Below are positions 7,408-17,500 of a stretch of 64,000 bases of DNA, piece by piece; position 1 is the stretch's first letter; each line of letters begins with the position of its first letter. This DNA is from Paenibacillus flagellatus (GTDB lineage: Bacteria; Bacillota; Bacilli; Paenibacillales; NBRC-103111). The notes below the pieces were generated by a model, which saw only the letters and a list, made by a program, of their open reading frames with translations, was not told where the DNA came from and ran no database searches. Position numbers and translations under genes: made by a program. The DNA is taken from positions 372,001-436,000 of the forward strand of contig NZ_QJVJ01000007.1 in assembly GCF_003217775.1 (NCBI RefSeq), in the 5' to 3' direction.

Positions 7408-8113
7408 GTGAAGCTCAAACGGGAGAATGATGTTCTAAAAAAGGGTTTGCAAATCTGGAAACGGGGGGGGTGAACGGAAAGTACGGAATCATTGAAGCTG
7501 CGGCTGGGCACTATCCGGTCGTAGCGTTGTGCAGCATGCTTCAAGTCTCCAGGAGCAGCTGCTACGCTTATTTGAAGCGGAAAGACGCAGATCCTGACGC
7601 TGATCTCAAGGAGAAGATTCTAGACATTTATCATCAGCGCAAGAAGACGTTTGGATATCGGCGGATGCAGGATGAGTTGTACCGTCAGGAACGCCGGCGT
7701 GTAAACCATAAGAAGGTTCTGCGGCTTATGCAAGAGTCGGGGATTAGGCGATAATCCGTCGTAAATAGGTTCATCGTACGACGCGTGAAGCAGCAAAATC
7801 TGATGGAAGAATCGCGGAGAATTTGCTGCAACGGGATTTTAAAGCCACTAAACCGAATCAAAAATTTTAAAAGGCTTTTGAAACGCATAAAGACGTGACT
7901 GGCCCGATCGTTCACAGCGATCAGGGGAGCCGGTACACGTCCCATGCCTGTCACGACTTGCCGCCAAAGGTTGGCGCCCAAATCATATCCGAAGCATTGC
8001 GGAAGCACAAAGGCGAGCGCAGAGAAAGCTAAACAAGCTGACGCCGATTGAGTACCGACGCCAGCTTGTTGCCTAGGGCTTTTTTCCAATGTCCGCTATT
8101 TGGGGGCTTGACC
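7408..8113 (+). mobile_element. decayed IS3-family (IS150-group) insertion sequence, right end
   Basis: The 5' part reads as the end of OrfA (VKLKRENDVLKKGLQIWKRGG, stop at 7471-7473) and overlaps the start of OrfB by GTGA, the usual IS3 arrangement. OrfB then breaks up: fragments FKATKPNQK, VTGPIVHSDQGSRYTSHA and LNKLTPIEYRRQLVA occur in order but in different frames with sequence missing between them. The right end near 8089-8113 (TGTCCGCTATTTGGGGGCTT) matches the terminal repeat style of the group. The left end is missing, cut off just before the prohibitin-like gene. It is inactive. Confidence 0.8.
7470..7754 (+). pseudogene. IS3-family transposase OrfB, N-terminal fragment
   Basis: 94 residues equal to the N-terminal HTH_21 part of IS3 OrfB (KYGIIEAAAGHYPV, VSRSSCYAYLKRK, KTFGYRRMQDELYRQ, VNHKKVLRLMQESGIRR). 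Intact OrfB is about 280-300 residues with an integrase DDE domain; here the frame ends at 7754 and the catalytic domain survives only as scattered pieces downstream. It is a dead transposase gene. Confidence 0.85.
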
Positions 8114-8131
8114 AGCCGTGTCGCGGTCTTT

Positions 8132-10429
8132 TTACTTCTTCCCCCCGCCCGTCATGCTCTTGAACTCTCCTGGATTGATTCCCTCGTATTTTTTGAACAA
8201 ACGCCGGAAGGTAAGATCGTTATCGAAGCCTACTTGCTGCGATACTTCGCGAATCGTTATATCCCGGACTAACAGCGTCTTCGACAGTTCAATCCTGCGT
8301 TTATTCAAATAGTCCACAAAATTGGTACCGGTCTGATTCTTGATGAACCTGCTTAAGTAGGAGAGGGAGCTGCCGAATTGATCGGAAAGACTTGTCAGCG
8401 TCAAATTGCGGTCGGTTAAATGTTCGTGAATATAGTTCAGAAGCTCATCTCTCAGAACCGTGTTCTTGCTTTCTTTCTTCCGTACGATGATTTCGCATAC
8501 ATGACGGAACAGTTCCTCAATATAGTTCGACATCTCGTTATACGTTTCCAGATGAAGAAATTCGTCCATGTGAAACGCTTGATGAATATCGATATTCAAG
8601 TCCTCCAACGCTTTAAGCGCGCAAGCCGCCATGTTATAGAACAAATTTCGCGCCACCGCGGGAGGAAGCGCGGCGTTCGCGATATGGTTGTCCACGATTT
8701 CGCGGAACAGCTTGACCGCCTCTTCGTCATTGCCGAACCGAATAAAGTTGACCAGGTGGTCTTCCTTCTCCGTCCGGTAATAATAAGCCGGCAGCGTAAA
8801 GGCGTCCTCTATATGCTCATAGAATATAACGGAGCTATGCCCTCTTATAAACCGGTAATCCAGCGCGGCGTTGGCTTCGCGATACGAGCTGCACAGCTCG
8901 TCCAATCCTTTGCAGGCCTTGCCGACTCCTATCGCCTTGCAGGAAAGGCCGGCATCTTTGAAGGCGCATACAATTTCTTCGATGCTCGGTTCGATTTGCT
9001 CCTTGTATGCGGAGTTGAACACGATGACTTTATGTTTAGCCCCGATATCGACAAAAAAGACGGCGGTTTTCCGCTTGGACAAACGAAGGATGAGGTCGTT
9101 CTGCACATCGTTGGGTATCGCATGGTCCGAGTCAAGGATGACGGAGGCGCATGTAAAAAAGCTGTTATTGAATGTAATCTCCATCATCTCAAGCAGCTTG
9201 GAGCTGGAAGGGGCCGGCTTCCCCTCCAACAGCTGAATAAATAGCGAATTTCGCACAAGAGGCTTATAGATTTCGATCTCTTCTTTGGTCTTGTTTTCAT
9301 AATCCAGCATGGAGTGTAGCGCCTTTTGCAAAAAATTGAATTCATTCGGCCGTTTGCTTGCGCCGGGCAGGTTCAACAGCCTCGGACTTAAATCTTTCAC
9401 GATATTGGCAAGAGGCGTATAGTTCCTGAGCGCCAAAATATAGGAAACCATAAGCCCGGCAAGCACAGACAGCGCCGTTATCCATAGGGTAAGCGTTTTG
9501 ATGCGATTCACCTTTGCCATTGCGGTGCTTAGCGGGATCGTAGCGATATAGGACCAGTCGTTAACCGTCGAATTCGATCGGATGGCAATATGATCGTCCC
9601 CGTTCGGCGACTTCAGATTCGCGATGCGCCCTTCGAGGGGAGAGTTTTGCTTCGCCATTTGCACGGTCAAAATGGTTTTCATCTCTTCGTCCGGGTTGAT
9701 TCCCGTGACGAAGCGGCCGTTGCGGTCTATGATGTACAAACTGCCGCTGTTCGAGATCGTGCTTATATTCAAGCTGTCCTTCAGCGTATTTTCATCGATA
9801 AAAGCGAGGAACGCAGCCTTGAAATCTTTAGCTACCATGGGAAGGGATTGCATGTACGCGAGCAGTCTCCTCGGCTGTTTGTACGTAAGAACGTCTTCCG
9901 GATATTTCATGGCGGCGAAGCTTCGTTCGGCAAGAAGGCCGTTCCAATAGTCTGTCGTTAATCCGTCATAATAGAAAGCGTCTTCAAAGAACGACGATAA
10001 AGTATGTTTTCCTTGACTGGAGAGGACCAAATCCTTCTCGCGGAAATAGATCGCGATATCGCTTACGAATCCGTTAATGCCCTTGAACATGGTTAAATCG
10101 TTCATATAGTAATTGAAGGAGAAAGGGTTGACTGCATGATAATCAACCGTGCTTCCACGCATATACATCAATTTTTGCACCCACTGCAATTCGGCAATGT
10201 GCGCGGACAGGACATGCAGGGCTTCCATTTTGGCGTCGACATTTTTGGCAGCGTCTTGTACGGCGTTTAAATAGGTTTTCTCCGTCTGCGTCTTGACGAT
10301 ATCGAATGTCAGAGAGTAAATGACGACGCCCAGAATCATGAAAGGAACCGTAAACACGATGATGTACGACATTAGAAATTTCGTAAAGACGGAGCTTCTG
10401 CTTCCGGGAAGCGAGGGCAGCTTTAGCAA
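8132..10429 (-). CDS. membrane-bound AraC family regulator with extracellular sensor domain
   Basis: 765 residues from a TTG start with AAGGAGAG six bases upstream. Order: transmembrane segment about 17-41 (KFLMSYIIVFTVPFMILGVVI), an extracellular cache-like sensor about 42-305, a second transmembrane segment about 308-332, a cytoplasmic linker region, and a C-terminal double AraC helix-turn-helix from about 665 (LTSLSDQFGSSLSYLSRFIKNQTG, then ITIREVSQQVGFDNDLTFRRLFKK). This architecture is common in Paenibacillus next to LplB/YtcP-type transporters, which such proteins activate on sensing the external sugar. It is divergent from the transporter operon that starts at 10874. The base composition is more A/T-rich than the flanking genes. 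Confidence 0.9.
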   Translation of the reverse strand: MLKLPSLPGSRSSVFTKFLMSYIIVFTVPFMILGVVIYSLTFDIVKTQTEKTYLNAVQDAAKNVDAKMEALHVLSAHIAELQWVQKLMYMRGSTVDYHAVNPFSFNYYMNDLTMFKGINGFVSDIAIYFREKDLVLSSQGKHTLSSFFEDAFYYDGLTTDYWNGLLAERSFAAMKYPEDVLTYKQPRRLLAYMQSLPMVAKDFKAAFLAFIDENTLKDSLNISTISNSGSLYIIDRNGRFVTGINPDEEMKTILTVQMAKQNSPLEGRIANLKSPNGDDHIAIRSNSTVNDWSYIATIPLSTAMAKVNRIKTLTLWITALSVLAGLMVSYILALRNYTPLANIVKDLSPRLLNLPGASKRPNEFNFLQKALHSMLDYENKTKEEIEIYKPLVRNSLFIQLLEGKPAPSSSKLLEMMEITFNNSFFTCASVILDSDHAIPNDVQNDLILRLSKRKTAVFFVDIGAKHKVIVFNSAYKEQIEPSIEEIVCAFKDAGLSCKAIGVGKACKGLDELCSSYREANAALDYRFIRGHSSVIFYEHIEDAFTLPAYYYRTEKEDHLVNFIRFGNDEEAVKLFREIVDNHIANAALPPAVARNLFYNMAACALKALEDLNIDIHQAFHMDEFLHLETYNEMSNYIEELFRHVCEIIVRKKESKNTVLRDELLNYIHEHLTDRNLTLTSLSDQFGSSLSYLSRFIKNQTGTNFVDYLNKRRIELSKTLLVRDITIREVSQQVGFDNDLTFRRLFKKYEGINPGEFKSMTGGGKK

Positions 10430-10839
10430 TAAGATCTCTCCTTTCGTCGGAAGGCAGCCTGGTCGGACCGAGCTGGTAAAACGGGTACGGTTCTTCGTGC
10501 CTCATCGCGATCCGTTGCAGGAATTCGAGAGCTTCAGGCGTGATCATAACACAAAACATATGCCGGCGGAAGTAGCTTTGGCGCGGGATAGGCGACATGT
10601 AAAAAGGTGATCTGCCCCGAAAAAATTGTATATCGCGGGCGGCCAAGCAGATGTGCATCAATAATAAGTGGTGTAAAATGGTCGAAACTACTTGAAAAAA
10701 ACGAACGATCGCCGATGTGAAAAATGAGATGCCCGATCCCGAACTTGATCGTTGATTACGCTTACCCCGCGGCGGCATAGTGAAGGTAACGTCGTTTCCA
10801 ACGCCGGGCTGCGGCAGCGGAAATGACAGGTCAATCGAT
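10430..10839. other. divergent intergenic region, regulator/transporter
   Basis: No convincing gene is seen in the about 440 bases between the AraC-type regulator and the solute-binding protein. Open frames on either strand here lack ribosome-binding sites and domain matches. The region must hold both divergent promoters; I cannot place them confidently (a GTGTAAAAT near 10671 could be a -10). Confidence 0.45.
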
Positions 10840-10853
10840 TGGAAGCGATTACA
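10840..10853 (+). promoter_or_regulatory. catabolite-responsive element (CcpA cre site)
   Basis: TGGAAGCGATTACA matches the cre consensus TGWAANCGNTNWCA at all but the third base. It lies just upstream of the Shine-Dalgarno of the solute-binding protein, a roadblock position, so the transporter operon is probably shut off when a preferred sugar is present. A neighbouring palindrome CAATCGATTG at 10832-10841 overlaps it. Confidence 0.65.
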
Positions 10854-10873
10854 GCATAATTAGGAGGATGCAA

Positions 10874-12541
10874 ATGTACAGAAAGCGTTTTAGCAAGGGG
10901 ATATGCGCAGCGGCAGCGATGGCGCTTCTGATCGCAGGCTGCCAAAGCCAAAGCAATCAGGGGCAGCAATCGAGTGAAGTTTCGTCGACGAGCAAACCGT
11001 CGCCCGATTCGTCAGCGGGAAGCCTGAAGAAGGATTACACGCTTCCGCTTGTTGCGGACGGCTCGGTAACTTTAACGATCGGCTCGGAGGATAACGGCTA
11101 CACGCCGGCAAGCTACACCCAGAACCTGCCCATCTGGAAAGCGATTGAAGATAAAACGGGCGTGAAAATCAAGTGGGATGTCGTGCCTGCCGCTCAGTAT
11201 GCTCAAACGATGAATGTGCGTCTCGCCTCGATGAACAATGTTCCGGATTTGTTCGTCGTTCCGGGCGATCCGGTCAAATTCGGGACGGACGGCGTCCTCC
11301 AGCCGCTCGAGAAGCTGATTGAAGAGCATGCGCCGAACATGAGGAAGTTTTTCGCGGAGAACCCTAACATCTACAATTTGCTGAAAGCGCCGGACGGCCA
11401 CATCTACTATGTCTCCAGTATCGTAACCGGAACGAATTTGTCCGATCCCGGCGGATTTCTCATCAGGAAGGACTGGCTCGACAAGCTGAAGCTGCAGGAA
11501 CCGAAGTCGATCGACGAGTGGTATACCGTACTGAAGGCGATCAAGGACGGGGATCCGAACGGAAACGGCAAAAAGGATGAAATTCCGCTGGCACTTCCTC
11601 TCTATACCGTGGCTCACTATTTTGGCGACGCGTGGGGACTGCACTTGTTGTTTAGCGACGGGTTCTGGCCTGATGAGGAGGGGAAGATCCAAAGCGAGTG
11701 GCTGGATCCACGGGCCAAAGAAATGGTGGCATGGCTGAACAAGCTGTATAAGGAAGGATTATTGGATCCCGATTTCCTGACCTCGTCTGACGATCAGCTT
11801 ACGACCAAAATTACGAAGAACGTCGTCGGCGCTACGCGCGTGTTCGTAAACCGGATCGTTCAATACGACAAGAACGTTCAGGCGGCGGGCGTAAGTGACG
11901 TCAATTGGATTGCGGTCAAGCCTCCCCAAGGCCCTAACGGCTATAAAGGCCACACGGAGAAATACGGGCCGATCAGCGGATATTTCGGTATGAGCTCGCA
12001 ATCCAAAAACAAGGAAACGGCGATCAAATGGCTGGATTACGTGTATGCGAGCGAGGAAGGCAATCGCTTTACGTCGTTCGGCATCGAAGGCAAGAGCTAT
12101 GTGATGGAGAACGGGGAGCCGAAGTTTACCGACTTTATCCTCAAAAACCCGGACGGCTTGAGCTCGATGAACGCCTTGCGCACGCTGGGCGCTGCGCCCC
12201 GGCTTCCGTGGATACGCAACGACAAAGGGCCTTTGTCCAAGCAGCCGCCGCAGATGATTGCCCGCGAACCGAAGCTGCAAAAGGCGGTGGAACAAATTTT
12301 ACCGTCGATTATCGATCCGATTCCGTTCCACTATATTTCGATGACCCCAGAAGAAGCTTCGAAATTTAAACCGCTATACGCTGATTATCAGTCGAAGCTG
12401 AACGAAAGTATAGCCAAGTTTATTACCGGCAGCGACGATATCGACAAAAACTGGAATAAGTTTATGAAGAATCTTAAAGATTTGGGCATCGACGAGATTG
12501 TGAAGATCAGACAGCAGCAGTACGACAGGTACAAAAAATAA
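10874..12541 (+). CDS. extracellular sugar-binding lipoprotein of an ABC importer
   Basis: 555 residues. Start at 10874 is set by AGGAGG at 10862-10867; an upstream in-frame ATG would spoil the signal peptide. The type II signal is clear: basic MYRKR, hydrophobic AAAAMALLIAG and lipobox Cys at residue 23. The mature protein is of the large LipO-like solute-binding class, with motifs typical of bacterial family 1 binding proteins (DLFVVPGD near 115; GGFLIRKDWLDKL; GDPNGNGKKDEIP, a calcium-binding-like loop). It is anchored outside the membrane and passes oligosaccharides to the two permeases encoded next. The downstream beta-helix protein suggests a pectin- or glycosaminoglycan-like oligomer. 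Confidence 0.9.
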   Translation: MYRKRFSKGICAAAAMALLIAGCQSQSNQGQQSSEVSSTSKPSPDSSAGSLKKDYTLPLVADGSVTLTIGSEDNGYTPASYTQNLPIWKAIEDKTGVKIKWDVVPAAQYAQTMNVRLASMNNVPDLFVVPGDPVKFGTDGVLQPLEKLIEEHAPNMRKFFAENPNIYNLLKAPDGHIYYVSSIVTGTNLSDPGGFLIRKDWLDKLKLQEPKSIDEWYTVLKAIKDGDPNGNGKKDEIPLALPLYTVAHYFGDAWGLHLLFSDGFWPDEEGKIQSEWLDPRAKEMVAWLNKLYKEGLLDPDFLTSSDDQLTTKITKNVVGATRVFVNRIVQYDKNVQAAGVSDVNWIAVKPPQGPNGYKGHTEKYGPISGYFGMSSQSKNKETAIKWLDYVYASEEGNRFTSFGIEGKSYVMENGEPKFTDFILKNPDGLSSMNALRTLGAAPRLPWIRNDKGPLSKQPPQMIAREPKLQKAVEQILPSIIDPIPFHYISMTPEEASKFKPLYADYQSKLNESIAKFITGSDDIDKNWNKFMKNLKDLGIDEIVKIRQQQYDRYKK

Positions 12542-12555
12542 CGGGACAGGGAGCA

Positions 12556-13572
12556 ATGCACTTGATGAAAGCCCGGCATATGCTTCCGATTTCAACAGGA
12601 GTGAACGTTTTGACGACCAAGGTACAATATGCAGGGCAGAATGAAGCAAACGGCAAACAAGGATTTCTTACCCGGCTGAGTACGCATGTGAAGCGGGATC
12701 TGTTTCTGTTGCTGCTGATTTCGCCGGTTCTGGTTTACTATATCGTTTTCCACTATTTTCCCATGTACGGGGTTATCATCGCATTTAAGGATTATTCGCC
12801 GGTCAAAGGGATTTGGGGGAGCCCTTGGGTCGGACTCAAATGGTTTGAGCAGTTTTTCGATTCCATCTATGCCGTCCGCGTGATCAAAAATACGGTGCTG
12901 CTTAGCGTTTACGGACTGTTGTGGGGGTTTCCCGTCCCGATTCTGTTCGCCCTGCTGCTGAACGAATTGAAGAACGGCCTCTTCAAGAGGATTGTGCAGA
13001 CGACGAGCTATCTCCCTCATTTCATCTCGGTGGTCGTCATTGGCGGGATGATTATCAGCTTCCTGTCTCCCGCCGAAGGGGTCGTAAACATGCTTCTGGC
13101 GAAGCTCGGCTTCAGTCCGATCAACTTCTTGAGCATGCCAGGTTGGTTCCGGACGATTTACATCGGTTCCGACGTATGGCAGAGCTTCGGCTGGAATTCG
13201 ATTATTTATTTGGCCGCCATCACATCGATCGATCCATCCCTTTATGAAGCGGCCAAAATGGACGGAGCCAAGCGGTGGCAGCAAATCCGGTATATTACGC
13301 TGCCGGGCATACGCCCGACGATCATTATTCTGCTCATCATGAATATGGGACATATCATGAACGTCGGCTTCGAAAAAATCATCCTGCTCTACAATCCTTC
13401 CACCTACGCCGTCTCGGACGTGATCTCGACCTTCGTATACAGGAGGGGGCTTGAAGGGGCGGAATACGGCTTTGCCTCCGCGGTAGGATTGTTTAACTCG
13501 GCAGTCAATTTTGCCTTGCTCGTTACGGTGAACAGACTCAGTCGAAAAACATCGGGCATCGCTTTATGGTAA
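12556..13572 (+). CDS. ABC transporter permease (LplB-type sugar permease)
   Basis: 338 residues from the first ATG, or 320 from a TTG at 12610 that has a better-placed AGGAG; I cannot decide between them. Six membrane segments are visible, from LFLLLLISPVLVYYIVF onward, including FHYFPMYGVIIAFKDYSP, characteristic of LplB permeases, and the EAA loop (YEAAKMDGAKRWQQIRYITLPGIRPT) that contacts the ATPase. No ATPase gene is in the cluster; such systems usually share an MsmX-type ATPase encoded elsewhere. It is the second gene of the transporter operon. Confidence 0.9.
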   Translation: MHLMKARHMLPISTGVNVLTTKVQYAGQNEANGKQGFLTRLSTHVKRDLFLLLLISPVLVYYIVFHYFPMYGVIIAFKDYSPVKGIWGSPWVGLKWFEQFFDSIYAVRVIKNTVLLSVYGLLWGFPVPILFALLLNELKNGLFKRIVQTTSYLPHFISVVVIGGMIISFLSPAEGVVNMLLAKLGFSPINFLSMPGWFRTIYIGSDVWQSFGWNSIIYLAAITSIDPSLYEAAKMDGAKRWQQIRYITLPGIRPTIIILLIMNMGHIMNVGFEKIILLYNPSTYAVSDVISTFVYRRGLEGAEYGFASAVGLFNSAVNFALLVTVNRLSRKTSGIALW

Positions 13573-13584
13573 GGAGAGACGGCA

Positions 13585-14463
13585 ATGAAAGTACAGCGGT
13601 CATTCGGTGAGAAGCTTTCGGACGCGGCCATCGTCATAGTAAATTTTCTGGTCGTTGCGGTAACCTTGTATCCTTTCCTCTACGTTGTCAGCATGTCGAT
13701 CAGCGATCCGGTTTATGCGATGAGGCAAGAGGTTTTCCTGTTTCCCAAAGGCTTCTCCACGGAAGCGTATAAGATCGTTTTCGAAAATCCGGACATCTGG
13801 AAGTCCTACTACAATACGGTATGGTATACGGCGGTAGGGACGACGATCAGCGTCGCGCTAACCGTGACGGCCGGTTACGTTTTGTCGCGGAAAAGCTTTT
13901 TTGCCAGAACGCCTATCCTGTTTTTTATCGCTTTCACGATGTTTTTCAGCGGGGGGCTCATTCCCGCCTTCCTGATCGTGAACGATTTGCAATTGTACAA
14001 TACGCGCTGGGCCATTATACTGCCTGGGGCTGTGGGCGCCTTTTACATTATCATGGCCCGCACCTTTTTCGAAGCGATACCGGAAAGCTTGCAGGAATCG
14101 GCGAAAATCGACGGAGCCAACGAAATGAGAATTCTTGTCTCGATCATGCTGCCGTTATCCAAGCCGATCACTGCCGTGCTTGTTTTATTTTATGCTGTCG
14201 GGTACTGGAATAGCTATTTTTCGGCTTTGATCTACCTTTCGGATGCCAAGTTGCAGCCGCTCCAGCTATACCTGTACAAAATTTTGGTCAAGCAGGAGAT
14301 GTCGCTGATGGAGGGGGTGACGGATCAATTCGAGAGGGCTTTGGTGGGCGCGCAAATCAAGTATGCCGCAATCATCGTAGCCATACTGCCTATTATTTTC
14401 ATTTACCCGTTCTTGCAGAGATTTTTCGTAAAAGGCGTCATGATAGGGGCAATCAAAGAATAG
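13585..14463 (+). CDS. ABC transporter permease (YtcP/AraQ-type sugar permease)
   Basis: 292 residues, 12 bases after the first permease, with AAGGAGAG before the ATG. It has six membrane segments and the EAA loop (LQESAKIDGANEMRILVSIMLPLSKP). The start VIVNFLVVAVTLYPFLYVVSMSISDP is typical of the YtcP partner that pairs with LplB. Together with the lipoprotein and a shared ATPase it should form an oligosaccharide importer. The next gene encodes a secreted polysaccharide-active protein, so uptake follows extracellular depolymerisation. Confidence 0.92.
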   Translation: MKVQRSFGEKLSDAAIVIVNFLVVAVTLYPFLYVVSMSISDPVYAMRQEVFLFPKGFSTEAYKIVFENPDIWKSYYNTVWYTAVGTTISVALTVTAGYVLSRKSFFARTPILFFIAFTMFFSGGLIPAFLIVNDLQLYNTRWAIILPGAVGAFYIIMARTFFEAIPESLQESAKIDGANEMRILVSIMLPLSKPITAVLVLFYAVGYWNSYFSALIYLSDAKLQPLQLYLYKILVKQEMSLMEGVTDQFERALVGAQIKYAAIIVAILPIIFIYPFLQRFFVKGVMIGAIKE

Positions 14464-14549
14464 AGGCGCCGCCCTGCTAACCGGATAGCGATCGAGGAAT
14501 AAGAAACGCATACTCTGTAGTCAGATTCATTTCCAATGGAGGGTTCCAG

Positions 14550-17500
14550 ATGAGAGTGATCGGGAGTATTCGTATTTTATGTTCGTTCGTACTTGTTCTG
14601 AGCTTGTTTGCAGGCTTGCGGTTAGGCGGTGAGCAAGGGGTTGCCGCTGCGGGAACCACCTACTACGTATCCCCAAACGGCTCGGACTTGAACTCCGGAA
14701 CGGAGGCCGCCCCTTGGAGAACGCTTAAGAAAGCGGCGACGGCACTTGCAGCCGGGGATACGGCTATCTTTGAAGACGGTGTATACGATAGCAATCAGAT
14801 GATTACATTCGCCAACAATGGATCGGCTGGGGCCCCGATTACGATCAAGGCGAAGAACAAGCACCAAGCGAAGCTGACGTTTACCGGGTTGAACGCAACT
14901 AGCAAAGTCATCTTGTTGAACAAACAATATATCGCGATTCAAGATTTTGAAATTACCCAGGCCGTCAGAGGGACATCCAGCGCAGATATATTCATCGACA
15001 TCAGAGGCTGTGACAACTGCCTGTTTAGCGGGAACTCCGTGCATGGCGCCGGCGGAAAAGGGGTTCAAGGCTCAAAGAGCAGCGATGTGACGATCAATAT
15101 GAACGATTTTTACGATATTACGGGTCAAGCCGTTGTCCTGGCGAACATGGATCGGCCGGTCGTCAATAACAACGAGATCTATGAGGTCGGCAATGTAGGC
15201 ATTATGGTGGCGGCAGGCACCCGAAGCGCTCAAATCTACAATAACTATATTCATACGAGCGTTGCTCCGTTAAAGTACGGTATTATGCTCGGAGGAGGCT
15301 ATCCCGCTTCGGCGGCTTATGATCCGAACGGGTTCGAGGCTTACAACGCTGCAGCTTGGAATAACATCGTCGTGGCGGAGGAGCCGGGCAAAATTGAAAG
15401 TGCATTATCTTTTGCAGGGAGCACCAATAGCGGCTTCTATAACAACGTTGTCATTGATGCGAAATACGGCGTTCGCTACATGAACGGCGGAGGTTCGACG
15501 GCTGGATGGCTGCCGGTTACAACTTCCCCCAAGTTCATGAACAACATCTTCTCCGGCTGCACGGTTGGTGCGCAACTTGTGACGAACGCCCCTGTTGATG
15601 CTTCGAACGACTACAATTTGTATCACAACTGTACGAATGCTCCGGTTGAAACGAACGGAGTTAATGCCGATCCGAAATTTGCCGACCGTTTCAGCGACTG
15701 GCGCCTGCAGGCAGATAGCCCGGCCCTCGGCGAAGGCAAAATGGTGAACGTTACTGGATATTACGGCGAGACGATGAACGTGTTTCTGGATTACAACGGA
15801 AAACCGAGGTCCGAACCGTGGCATATGGGAATTTACTCCGATGCCATGCCTGCGGTAGGCGCTGTTTTGCTCTCCGACAACTTCGAGAACGGGGCGAATG
15901 CTTGGACTGTCCAACTTGGCAACATGTCTGTTGTAGAGGAGACGTATGGGGGCAATCACGTGTATACTCAGCCGGGTGCCTCCGCTACAAGCGGATTGGC
16001 CAGATCGTTCGCAGGATCTACGGCATGGCGAAGCTATCAGCTCGAAACTAGAGTCAAATTCAATCGATTTTATCATTCTTCGGGTTGGGTAACTCTTTAC
16101 ACCAGGTTTGTGGACACTAACAATTATTATTTGGTAGAGATGAAAGGCAGTCCGGAAACCGGTTATATTGCATTGAAGAAAAAGGTGGGCGGCACCGTTA
16201 CCCCGCTGCAGGAAAAGCTGGGATGGCAGGCTCCTATCGGACAATGGATGGATATTAAATTTGTGGTGAACGGCAGCGACATCCAAGTGTATATCAATGG
16301 TCGTCTTGAGCTAAGCGGAACCGATCAACAGCTTACCGCCGGCGGGATTGCGGCCGCTATTTTCAGAGCCGATGCTCACATCGACGATGTCAAGGTAACC
16401 GAAATCGACGCTTCATCAGGGCCGAACGGTCCTGGTCCAGGTCCAAGACCGGCTCCTGGCGGCACGTACTATGTTTCCCCGACAGGGTCCGATCTTAACC
16501 CCGGGAATGAGCAAGCGCCTTGGAGGACGTTTGCCAGAGTCGCGGAACTGGTTCAACGTGGAGATACCGTCATTTTTGAAGACGGCGTATATATGGAGAC
16601 GCGGCCGGCTATTTTTGCGGAAGGCGGGAACGCGAACGAGCGAATTGTAGTGAAAGCTCGGAATAAGCATAAAGCCGTCATTAAGTTTTACAACATGCCG
16701 ACAACGAAAATATTGATCAAAGGAAAACCTTATATTACGTTGCAAGACTTTGAAATTACCCAAGATACGCGGGGAATCGACACGAACGATATTTTTGTAC
16801 AAGTGAGAGAAGGCGCGGATCACGTTCGCATTATCGGGAACAAGATCCACAACGCTTATGAGGAAGGTGTGAAGGGCACGCAAATTACGGATTTCCTCGT
16901 CGAAGGAAATTTCATTTACGACATGGCGCATGAAGGCATCGATTTGGTCAATGTATCTTCCAGTGTAATCCGGAACAATGAAATCTTCGATGCAGCCCGT
17001 GTCGGTCTTCTAGTTAAAGGCGGTTCGTACGACGTTCAAATTCACAATAATTATGTACACAATGGGAATGTCGACATGCTTCTCGGCGCCATTTACTTGG
17101 GCGGTCAAACCAACAACATATCCGCGCTCGACTATAGCGTTAACGGCTATGAAGCGTGGAACGTGGTAGCGTATAACAATGTGATCGTAGCCGAAGGAAC
17201 CGCCGAGATCGACAAGGGTATCACCTTTATGGGGAGCAAAGATAGCGCCGCTTACAACAACCTGATTGCAGGAAGCAAGTATGGCATCTATCTTGAAGTG
17301 CCTAAAAACACGGCGCCAGGCGTAGGTTGGGCATGGGATCCCGATAATGTGAACCCGGTGTTCAAAAACAATATCATCATGAACACTGCCGGTGAAGCGG
17401 TGAAGCTGGCCGGAACTAAGCCGCCGATCAATATGGTGCATGACTATAACTTGTATCATAATAATGCGGTCTCGCCTCTTTCTGCCGAGACTCACGGCGT